Source: Actinomycetes bacterium (GTDB taxonomy: Bacteria > Actinomycetota > Actinomycetes > Actinomycetales > Dermabacteraceae). From it: a stretch of DNA of 13,664 nt. The translations under genes and the position numbers were made by a program. Shown in pieces: positions 1 to 6,408 of the stretch; the stretch's first letter is position 1; the number at the start of each line of letters is the position of its first letter. The DNA is taken from the NCBI GenBank assembly GCA_023389045.1, contig JAEWEZ010000022.1, positions 1 through 13,664 of the forward strand, read 5' to 3'. The notes below the pieces were generated by a model, which was given only the letters and a program-made list of their open reading frames with translations, was not told the DNA's origin and did not search any database.

Positions 1-233
1 CCCGGGTCCACGTTCAGGTACGGGTCCAGCTTCTGCATCCGCACGCGCAAACCACGGTTGCGCAGCAGCATTCCGAGGGAGGAGGCGGTGAGGCCTTTGC
101 CGAGGCTGGATACAACTCCGCCGGTCACGAAAATCTGCTTGGTGATCCCGGTGTTGCGGAACGGCTTGGTGCTCGCCGGATGCTCGGAACGGCCGATGGG
201 GCGGGGGCTGGGGGTGTTCGTGCTATCTGCCAC
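1..233 (-). CDS. pyrG: CTP synthase, N-terminal part (cut by the left window edge)
   Basis: CTP synthase makes CTP from UTP, ATP and glutamine, the last step of de novo pyrimidine nucleotide synthesis, in the cytoplasm. Only the first 77 codons are present. After about 30 poorly conserved residues comes ITKQIFVTGG, then GGVVSSLGKG (about residues 38-47), the P-loop of the amidoligase domain, then LRVRMQKLDPYLNVDP, all diagnostic of PyrG. The GTG at 233 is chosen because it is the start nearest the conserved domain. An in-frame ATG at 251-249 would add six residues (MLRWWS) and lies 8 bases after the glycosyltransferase stop; neither has a good ribosome binding site. It is last in the visible operon, as pyrG also follows the steA/steB pair in M. 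tuberculosis. The identification is firm and the exact start is not. Confidence 0.93.
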   Translation of the reverse strand, partial: MADSTNTPSPRPIGRSEHPASTKPFRNTGITKQIFVTGGVVSSLGKGLTASSLGMLLRNRGLRVRMQKLDPYLNVDP

Positions 234-259
234 GGACCACCAACGTAGCATCTCGAGGC

Positions 260-1435
260 TCAGACGCTAAGCACTGTCCGTAGCTGGGCGAGCATGTCCT
301 TGCGCACAGGCAGTTCAGCGCCCCTCTGGCGGGCGCGTTCCGCGGCGGCAGCGAGCACCCCGGGGTCGCTGTGACGGGCGATCTGGGCGGCGAGTGCGGC
401 GGCGTCTCCGACCGGGACGAGCGCTGCGGCATCGCCGGTGACCCAGCGGGTTCCCCCGGCATCGGTGGCGACGATGGGGCATCCGGCGCGCAGCACTTCC
501 TGCAGGGCGACGGGTTGGCCCTCCCAGACGGCGGCGGAAACGACGAGGTCGCTCTCGCCCAGGAGCTCGGGCACGTCATCGCGTCGTCCCAGGAGTTCCA
601 CGGGGGCGTGTTCATCGGCGATCCGCACTTCCAGGTGGCGACGCAGTGGCCCCTCCCCCGCGATACGAACACGCAGGGGAAGCTGACGGCCCTGCAGAAT
701 CGCAATCGCATCCAGAAGCGTGTCGAGGCCCTTTTGCGTTGCCAGGCGTGCGATCACCAGCACTTCGAGTCGTTGTCCGACGGAGAAGGCAGGTCGCGGT
801 GGGATGTCAGAGTGCGGTGGGATGTCAGGGCCGGGTTCGAGGGAAAGGGCCGACGGGGCCTCGCTCTTCGACAGGGATGCGCTGCCCGACGGGGATGCGC
901 TGCCCGATGGGGATTCACTGCTCGGCTGCGTCTGGTCCGTCGATGGTGGCTCCGGTGCCGGGATGATCGCGTCGATCACCTCTCGCGCCCCACAGCGGCG
1001 GGCTGCCTCCGCAAGATCCGGGGAGACGGCGAGCACCGCATCGGCCCGTCGGGCGATGATGCGCAGCAGCACATTGCCCATTACCCGCACCGCAGGAGAA
1101 CCCACCGGCCGGTTATGCAGGGTGACAACGAGACGCGGCCCGCGGCGAGAACGCGCACCAGCCGCGAGCGCGGCAAGCGCCCCGGCGCGCAGGCCGTGGG
1201 CGTGCACCGCCTGCACCCCTTCCCCGGTCTTCGCCTCGCTCGAGGGCCCCTCGGGCATCATCTCTCGGCGGAGCGCGCGGATCGTGCGCGCGTCACTGAC
1301 CGGGTGGGGGCGTTCCTGGATCTGTACGGCAGAGACCGTCACGGGGATTCCGGCCTCGCAGAGCGCCGTGATTTCCTCGCGCACATGCGCGGCGAGACCG
1401 CCCTCGGCGCGTGGCTGGATGATGAGCACGCTCAT
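260..1435 (-). CDS. GT4-type glycosyltransferase with repeat-rich linker
   Basis: A 391-residue GT-B fold glycosyltransferase of the GT4 family, likely cytoplasmic or membrane-associated and using a nucleotide sugar; the acceptor is unknown. The N-terminal Rossmann half has MSVLIIQPRAEGGLAAHV (1-18), VHAHGLRAG (77-85) and VVTLHN (103-108). The C-terminal half has LVIARLATQKGLDTLL (226-241; R230 and K235 fit the usual phosphate-contacting Arg/Lys), AGEGPLR (259-265) and EGQPVALQE (305-313), the E-x7-E signature with Glu305 and Glu313. Residues about 162-215 form an unusual Ser/Pro-rich linker built from two sets of 18-bp DNA repeats. The ATG overlaps the murJ-like stop as ATGA, with GGGGGAG just upstream. 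Its place between a MurJ-like flippase and pyrG suggests envelope glycan assembly; that role is inference. Confidence 0.85.
   Translation of the reverse strand: MSVLIIQPRAEGGLAAHVREEITALCEAGIPVTVSAVQIQERPHPVSDARTIRALRREMMPEGPSSEAKTGEGVQAVHAHGLRAGALAALAAGARSRRGPRLVVTLHNRPVGSPAVRVMGNVLLRIIARRADAVLAVSPDLAEAARRCGAREVIDAIIPAPEPPSTDQTQPSSESPSGSASPSGSASLSKSEAPSALSLEPGPDIPPHSDIPPRPAFSVGQRLEVLVIARLATQKGLDTLLDAIAILQGRQLPLRVRIAGEGPLRRHLEVRIADEHAPVELLGRRDDVPELLGESDLVVSAAVWEGQPVALQEVLRAGCPIVATDAGGTRWVTGDAAALVPVGDAAALAAQIARHSDPGVLAAAAERARQRGAELPVRKDMLAQLRTVLSV
796..831. repeat. 18-bp direct tandem repeat, 2 copies, coding
   Basis: Two adjacent 18-base units begin at 796 and 814 and differ only in their last bases (common part GCGGTGGGATGTCAG on the plus strand). 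They are in frame in the glycosyltransferase and encode the repeated DIPPHS/DIPPRP peptide of its linker. Slippage or recombination here would change linker length without shifting the frame. Confidence 0.85.
873..926. repeat. 18-bp direct tandem repeat, about 3 copies, coding
   Basis: Units at 873-890 and 891-908 differ at two positions (common part GGGATGCGCTGCCCGA), and a third diverged unit follows at 909-926. They encode the Ser-rich SGSASP-type repeat of the glycosyltransferase linker. As 18 is a multiple of three, copy-number change stays in frame. Confidence 0.85.
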
Positions 1436-3264
1436 GCCGCTCCCCCGCTCTGATGAGGTTCCGCCTGCGTCTGAGTGGGCGCAGCTGTCTCCGCCGTGGC
1501 AGGGGTTGGCGCGGGAGCTGTCGTGCGGCGGCGCCCGATCGGGAGTCGGCGCAGAAGACGCCTCACCTGCTCCGGATCGGCAAGGGCCATGATGAGCAGG
1601 CTAATCACGCCGGCGGAAGCGCCACCCGCGATCCCGGCGAGAACCGCCCCGACTTCCCCAGTGCTGGTGGTGACCAGGAGACGGGTAAGGAGGAGCCCGG
1701 GGATCGCACCGAGGACGAGAGCGAAGGGGCCGCTCAGCGCAGTGCGGCGAAGGGAACGCGTGGCCTCGGCCAGTTCGATCAGTTCATGCACGCGGGCAAG
1801 GCCGATGAGCGCGCCGACTCCCATGCCGATGGCAATGGCGAGTCCGAACCCCGTGGCGGCCACGGCAGCGCCGCGTTCCCGCCCGGAGATGGCGACGATC
1901 AGCACCAGCACCCCGGCTACGATCCAGCCGACCGATCCCACCACGAGCGCGTCTCGGGCGCGCAGCGCTGCGGAAAGCACCCGGGAGCACTGCATCATGA
2001 CCGCGTATCCGGCAAGCCCCATGGCGAGGGCAGCGCTGGTGGCACCGACGCCCACGGCGCCGGCCCGGTCGATGAGGCGGAAGAACTGTTCGAGGGCAGG
2101 GCCGGCAGCAAATAGCGCTGAGGAGCCGATCACGGAGACGACGATGACGGCGCGCACGCTGCCGGTGGCCATCCGTGCAAAGGCGATGGTGTCCCCCACC
2201 AGGCGCAGCTCGGAGAGATGCGGGAAGACGCTGGTCATGAGGGGAACGACGAGGATCGCGTAGGGCAGGAGGTACAGCGCTTGCGCGTATTGGAAGACGG
2301 GCAGGGTGCCGGTGCCGCCGGCGCGCATGGAGACCAGCAGGATGAGCCCCATCACCGCCTGCTGGGCGAGCACCGCCCCGAGGCCAGCACCGGCAAGCGC
2401 ACGGGCACGGGCACCGTATCCCTCGGGCATGCGCAGGGTGGGGCGTAGGCGTAGCCCGCAGCGCAGGGACACGATCAGCACCGGGAGGGCCATGGCGAGA
2501 ACACCGGCGGTGGTGCCCCAGCCGAGCCAGGCCAGGGCTGACCGCGGGATGGTTGCGGCGGTTGCGACGGGCGGGACGATCGCCGCATAGACCCGGTAGG
2601 AGATCATCACGACGAGGCTGGAGAGCAGCGGCATCAGGGCCGGCCAGGCGAAGCGGCGGCGGGCCTGCAGGTAGGCGCCGAGCACCACAGCAATGCCATA
2701 TAGCGGCAGCTGAACGGCGAAAATGCGAAGCAGGCTCGCGCCGAGGGTGACCACGGCAACGCCTGTGTTGTCGGTGCCGAGGAGCAGGGCGGAGAGCGGC
2801 TGCGCGAACACCGCCACGAGTGCCCCGAGGGGAACGGTGATGAGGAGGGTCCAGGTCAGGAGTGCGGAGATGATCCGGTCGGCAGCGGCAGCATCCTGCA
2901 CCTGCTCTGAGGCCTGCGTGGATGCGGCCACGGGTTCGACCTGGGCCGGGGTCGCACCGTCCCGGGTGACATCTTCCTCGAGGTGTTCCGCGTCCTTGTC
3001 TCGTTCCGCTGGGCGTTCGGGAACCAGTCCGGCGACGAGTGGAACGACGGCGGCGGCCAGGGCACCACCGGCGACGATCTCGAAGAGCACAGTGGGCAGG
3101 AGGTTGGCACTGGCATAGGCGGTGCCCACGTCACCGGCACCAACGCTCGCACCGAAGACGAGATACCGCACGAATCCGGCGATGCGTGCCAGCAGGGTGA
3201 TGATGAGGACGATGCCGACGCCTCTCAGCACCGACCGGGTGCGGTTGGAGGGGATCGTGCTCAT
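1432..3264 (-). CDS. murJ: MurJ/MviN-family lipid-linked oligosaccharide flippase-like protein
   Basis: A 610-residue polytopic membrane protein of the MOP superfamily, MurJ branch. The N-terminus LLARIAGFVRYLVFGASVGA and then LLPTVLFEIVAGGALAAAVVP (from about residue 24 to 75) aligns without gaps to E. coli MurJ. A second family signature is YAQALYLLPYAILVVPLMTS (326-345). Hydrophobic segments continue to about residue 565, consistent with some 14 helices, followed by a Pro/Thr/Gln-rich tail. R27 and R33 match E. coli Arg18 and Arg24. The positions matching Asp39, Arg52, Arg270 and Glu273 are T48, F61, A329 and L332. Residues about 82-128 are a charged insertion between the second and third helices. 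MurJ normally flips lipid II; here the substrate could be another lipid-linked glycan. The ATG overlaps the upstream stop (ATGA) and GGGAGG precedes it. Family certain, substrate uncertain. Confidence 0.88.
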   Translation of the reverse strand: MSTIPSNRTRSVLRGVGIVLIITLLARIAGFVRYLVFGASVGAGDVGTAYASANLLPTVLFEIVAGGALAAAVVPLVAGLVPERPAERDKDAEHLEEDVTRDGATPAQVEPVAASTQASEQVQDAAAADRIISALLTWTLLITVPLGALVAVFAQPLSALLLGTDNTGVAVVTLGASLLRIFAVQLPLYGIAVVLGAYLQARRRFAWPALMPLLSSLVVMISYRVYAAIVPPVATAATIPRSALAWLGWGTTAGVLAMALPVLIVSLRCGLRLRPTLRMPEGYGARARALAGAGLGAVLAQQAVMGLILLVSMRAGGTGTLPVFQYAQALYLLPYAILVVPLMTSVFPHLSELRLVGDTIAFARMATGSVRAVIVVSVIGSSALFAAGPALEQFFRLIDRAGAVGVGATSAALAMGLAGYAVMMQCSRVLSAALRARDALVVGSVGWIVAGVLVLIVAISGRERGAAVAATGFGLAIAIGMGVGALIGLARVHELIELAEATRSLRRTALSGPFALVLGAIPGLLLTRLLVTTSTGEVGAVLAGIAGGASAGVISLLIMALADPEQVRRLLRRLPIGRRRTTAPAPTPATAETAAPTQTQAEPHQSGGAA

Positions 3265-4175
3265 GCCCCGCCTCCCGGGGACGCCGCTGGAGCGCTGCCG
3301 CTCGGCTGGGGCTCGCGACGCCCGAGCTGGTCGAGGGCGTGCAGCACGGGGTTCGCGTCGATCACGGCACTGAAGGAGACTTTTTCGCTCGCAAGCGTCA
3401 GCGCGATCACGCCGGCGAGCGCCCCCAGGCGCAGCGGCCCCGGGAGGCGGCGGGCCGCTGCGGTGCCGACGGCGGCGCCGAGCACATTGGCTCCGGCGTC
3501 ACCGAGCATGCCGATCTCCCGTAGGTCCGTGGGGAGGGCGAGGGCGGCAGGGATCAGCGCTGCCCAGGCGAGGTGGCGGCCATTCGCATCCCGGGCGGCG
3601 CGCTCCCCGGTCGCGTCCTGCGGCGCCGAGATGGCCCCGGAGGTTTTCACAGGCGCCACCGCCAGCATCGCCGCCACCGGAAGGACGGCTTTCAAAGCCC
3701 GTCCGGGGCGCAGATCAAGAAGGTTCACGAGATTTGCGCAGCCCGCGGTGAGGGCTGCGTCGGTCAGGACGAGCATCCCGCCGCGCCGCCGCGGACCGCT
3801 GGCCGCGCCAGCCAGTGCCAGTAGGGGAATCCCCAGGGCTTTCGCTCCCCCGGTGGTGAGGCGTCCTTCGCGCAGGGCACCGAGGTGCCCCTTCAATCCC
3901 TTCGCCACGGCGTGCCCTGCGCGGCGTCGACGGGGTTCGATGATGTCGTCGGCCAGTCCGAGGGCCCCGATCCCGGCGAGGACGAGAGCGTCTTTGGGTC
4001 CTGTGCGGCGGGCGGCGAATAGGCAGACGCCGGCGATGACGGTGGCACCTTCCGCGAGGCTCACCGTGCGTCCGGCGTAGTTGCTGCGCTGTAGTTCGCG
4101 GCGCAGCGCCTGCAGCGGGCTGCTCGCTTCTGCGGGGAGGCTCGGCTCACCCGAACAGTTCTCGTGTCCGCTCAT
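3261..4175 (-). CDS. divergent MraY/WecA-like (polyprenyl-phosphate phosphoglycosyl transferase superfamily) membrane protein
   Basis: A 304-residue hydrophobic protein. It has several scattered signatures of the MraY/WecA superfamily, whose members move a phospho-sugar from a UDP-sugar to a polyprenyl phosphate at the inner face of the membrane. These are NYAGRTVSLAEG (32-43), GLADDIIE (73-80) with the Asp pair D76/D77, KGLKGHLGALREGRLTTGG (92-110), NLVNLLDLRPG (148-158) with N148, N151 and D154, and GDAGANVLG (225-233), matching the GDxGS motif. Between them are short hydrophobic stretches fitting a multi-helix protein. It is shorter than typical MraY (about 320-360 residues), and the last 20 residues are disordered. 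The ATG overlaps the steB stop (ATGA), with GGGGGAGG upstream, and its own stop overlaps the murJ-like start. Activity and substrate are inferred only; it could be a non-catalytic relative. Confidence 0.7.
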   Translation of the reverse strand: MSGHENCSGEPSLPAEASSPLQALRRELQRSNYAGRTVSLAEGATVIAGVCLFAARRTGPKDALVLAGIGALGLADDIIEPRRRRAGHAVAKGLKGHLGALREGRLTTGGAKALGIPLLALAGAASGPRRRGGMLVLTDAALTAGCANLVNLLDLRPGRALKAVLPVAAMLAVAPVKTSGAISAPQDATGERAARDANGRHLAWAALIPAALALPTDLREIGMLGDAGANVLGAAVGTAAARRLPGPLRLGALAGVIALTLASEKVSFSAVIDANPVLHALDQLGRREPQPSGSAPAASPGGGA

Positions 4176-5194
4176 CCTTCGCCTCCCCCATCGGAGGGCT
4201 GCGTCGTCTTGCCCAAAGGCGCGCGTCCCTGCGGCAGGGATGGCACACGTGCATCGGCATCGGTCGCGGTTCCGTAGTCCCCTGCCCCGCCGTGAGTCTG
4301 CTCGACTAGGGCAAGCACGGCCAGCAGTGGGCCGTCCACGGCTTGCAACCGGTCCGTCGTCGACAGGCCCGAGAAGCGGGAATCTCCACGCACAGTACGC
4401 AGGATCGATACGGCGGAGTCATTGCCCGGGGTCACTCCGGCGACAACGGCCGGTATGCCGCTGCGGCTGAGTTCCGCGAGCATCGCGCTGTGCACGAGCA
4501 GCATCTGCTGGGCACGTTCCGTGGCGGCCGTGTCTTCTTCCCCGGAGACCTGTAGGTCCTCGGGGTTCGCGGCGGCGAAGATCATCCCGTCCGGAAGCGG
4601 TGTGAGATCACCATCCACGGTCACGAGCTGTTCCTCGATCAGCACCTCCCACACCTGGGAGCGCAGGCTTTCCGTGAGGTCCTCGTCGGTGTCCCGCTCT
4701 AGGAGCGTGACCACGGCGCCCGCGAGTTTTTCGGCATTGCTGGTGCCGTGCTCGAGAACAACGGGGGCGATACGGGAGATCGCACGCACAGCGGTCACGC
4801 GGCGCTGCTCCTGCTGCGGGTCCCACAGTCCGGGCTGCAGGGTGACCCGGGCAGTAGTCCTCGCGCCGGCAGCATCCAGCAGGGCGCCGGTGCGGTCCAG
4901 TGCGGTGCGCGTGGAGGTGTGGTCGGTGAGGATCACGATGCGCTGGTCGCGCAGCGAACCGGCCACCATCTCGGGGCCTGCCTCGGTCAGGAAGGAGGCG
5001 AGCTGGTCGTTGCTTTCAACCAGGGCGTCATTGCGTTGGCGCAGATCTTCCTGCTCGGTGCGCAGCTGTTCCACCTGGCCGGCGAGCTGATCGCCGAGGC
5101 TTTCACGCAGGGGGCCGGCCCCGAGCACGATTCCCACCGCGAGGGCGAGGAACACCGAGATCAGGGAGACGACGTGGTAGCGGAAGTCGATCAC
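4172..5194 (-). CDS. steB: SteB/MctB-family membrane-anchored protein
   Basis: A 340-residue protein of the Rv1698 family, called MctB (copper transport) in M. tuberculosis and SteB in corynebacteria, where it works with SteA in daughter-cell separation. The N-terminus MIDFRYHVVSLISVFLALAV is the family hallmark: a short cytoplasmic start and one membrane segment (about 8-27). Next comes a likely coiled coil (about 30-70, rich in Gln, Glu, Leu and Arg), then a soluble domain, predicted extracytoplasmic, and a Gly/Pro-rich tail. There are no obvious Cys or Met clusters that would suggest copper handling. The GTG start is fixed by AGGAG six bases upstream, in the 11-base gap after steA. Its partner steA is directly upstream. 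I favour the SteB role over a copper transporter. Confidence 0.88.
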   Translation of the reverse strand: MIDFRYHVVSLISVFLALAVGIVLGAGPLRESLGDQLAGQVEQLRTEQEDLRQRNDALVESNDQLASFLTEAGPEMVAGSLRDQRIVILTDHTSTRTALDRTGALLDAAGARTTARVTLQPGLWDPQQEQRRVTAVRAISRIAPVVLEHGTSNAEKLAGAVVTLLERDTDEDLTESLRSQVWEVLIEEQLVTVDGDLTPLPDGMIFAAANPEDLQVSGEEDTAATERAQQMLLVHSAMLAELSRSGIPAVVAGVTPGNDSAVSILRTVRGDSRFSGLSTTDRLQAVDGPLLAVLALVEQTHGGAGDYGTATDADARVPSLPQGRAPLGKTTQPSDGGGEG

Positions 5195-5200
5195 GGAGCG

Positions 5201-5205
5201 CTCCT
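5201..5205 (-). promoter_or_regulatory. ribosome binding site of steB
   Basis: AGGAG on the minus strand, six bases before the GTG at 5194, inside the only true intergenic gap (11 bases) in the operon. It supports the GTG as the steB start and lets steB be translated independently of steA. Confidence 0.75.
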
Positions 5206-6408
5206 TTACGGCATCTCGGTTGGTCGGGGGGTGAACAGGGATGTGAACCAGGACAGCAGCGAATCAAGCCGTGCCCCGAGGATTTCAGCGAGGATCTGTC
5301 CCCCGTCGGTGGACCAGAGCGCCGCCACTAAGGCGAGGAGTCCCGCCACCCCGAGCAGTACCAGCTGTGAGGTGGCGATCCGTTGACGGTACAGGCGGGA
5401 GACGCCTTTGGCGTCCACGAGTTTGGATCCAACGCGCAGCCGAGTGAGGAAGGTGGAGCTCATGCCGGCGCGTCCCTTGTCGAGGAACTCTTCGAGGGTT
5501 CCGTGGGTTCCCACCGCCACGATCACCGAGGCGCCCTTCTCATCGGCCATCAGCATGGCGATGTCTTCGCTGGTTCCAGCCGCCGGGAAAGTCACGGCGC
5601 GGTCGGCGATCCCGAGCTGTTCGAGGCGTTCCATTCCGGGGGCGTGCCCGTCGCGGTAGGCGTGCACAACCAGTTCGGCGCCGCTGCGCAGTGCCCGGTC
5701 CGAGACGGAGTCCATATCGCCGATGATCATGTCGGGTCGGAAGCCGGCTTCCAGCACGGCGTCGGCCCCACCATCGACGCCGATAATCACCGGCCGGTTT
5801 TCGCGTAGGAAGGGCCGCAGCGTGACGAGGTCTTCCTTGTAGTGGTAGCCGCGCACCACGATCAGCACGGGCCGGCCGTCCAGGCGGGTACGGATTTCCG
5901 GGGAGCCGATCCCGTCCAGCAGCAGGTCACGTTCGCGCAGCATGTACTGCATCGTGTTTTCCGCGAACAGTTCAAGCTGCTGGGAGAGGCCTTCGCGGGC
6001 GCGTTCAGTGGCTGCGCGCACGGCTGCGTCGTCCTGCACGGCCCCGCGCGCCACTTCTTCGTCGTCCACGAAAATCCGGCCGGCCTCCACGCGCACGCAG
6101 GCACCCTCGCGCAGACGGGCGAAGAGGTCGTCACCGATATCGTCCACCAGCACGATCCCGGCATCGACGAGGATGCGGGGGCCGGCATTGGGGTAGCGCC
6201 CGGAGGTGGAGGCGGCGGCGTTCAACACAGCGGCAGGGCGACGTTCGGCGAGCGCTTCAGCGGCCACCCGGTCGATGTCCTCGTGGTCGATCACCGCCAC
6301 GTCACCGGGGACGAGCCGCTTGGTGAGGTCTTTGGTGCGTTTACCGAGCCGGGCGGGTCCTTCGATGAGGCGGTGAGTGGGCTGCGGTGGGAGTTCAGGG
6401 GCGCTCAT
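5206..6408 (-). CDS. steA: SteA, cytokinetic ring-associated cell-separation protein with thiamin-pyrophosphokinase-like domain
   Basis: A 400-residue homolog of Rv1697/SteA. In corynebacteria SteA acts with SteB in the pathway that controls peptidoglycan hydrolysis at division (established for the family). The N-terminal region has VAVIDHEDIDRVAAEALAER (about 37-56) and AAASTSGRYPNAGP (64-77). The central region resembles thiamin pyrophosphokinase: IIGVDGGADAVLEAGFRPDM (208-227), GDMDSVSD (230-237) and GTSEDIAM (278-285). A membrane helix lies at about 348-365, followed by an amphipathic tail ending TPRPTEMP. It starts at ATG 6408 within an ATGA overlap with recN, preceded by GGGGAG, and ends 11 bases before steB. 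The TPK-like fold in this family is not known to make thiamin diphosphate, so annotation as thiamin pyrophosphokinase would be wrong. Confidence 0.92.
   Translation of the reverse strand: MSAPELPPQPTHRLIEGPARLGKRTKDLTKRLVPGDVAVIDHEDIDRVAAEALAERRPAAVLNAAASTSGRYPNAGPRILVDAGIVLVDDIGDDLFARLREGACVRVEAGRIFVDDEEVARGAVQDDAAVRAATERAREGLSQQLELFAENTMQYMLRERDLLLDGIGSPEIRTRLDGRPVLIVVRGYHYKEDLVTLRPFLRENRPVIIGVDGGADAVLEAGFRPDMIIGDMDSVSDRALRSGAELVVHAYRDGHAPGMERLEQLGIADRAVTFPAAGTSEDIAMLMADEKGASVIVAVGTHGTLEEFLDKGRAGMSSTFLTRLRVGSKLVDAKGVSRLYRQRIATSQLVLLGVAGLLALVAALWSTDGGQILAEILGARLDSLLSWFTSLFTPRPTEMP

Noticed and set aside
796..926. Possible regulatory iterons
   Set aside because: Both 18-bp repeat sets are inside a coding region, in frame, and explain a low-complexity linker; nothing suggests protein binding sites.
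371..1453. 360-codon open frame on the plus strand opposite the glycosyltransferase
   Set aside because: Antisense to a GT4 enzyme with an intact E-x7-E motif; no domain is visible in the plus-strand translation.
2983..4080. 365-codon open frame on the plus strand
   Set aside because: Spans antisense parts of two overlapping minus-strand membrane protein genes and is Ala/Arg/Pro-rich, typical of a high-GC shadow.
5206..6408. Thiamin pyrophosphokinase as the product of this gene
   Set aside because: Only the central part resembles that fold; the N-terminal region, C-terminal membrane helix and adjacency to steB identify SteA.
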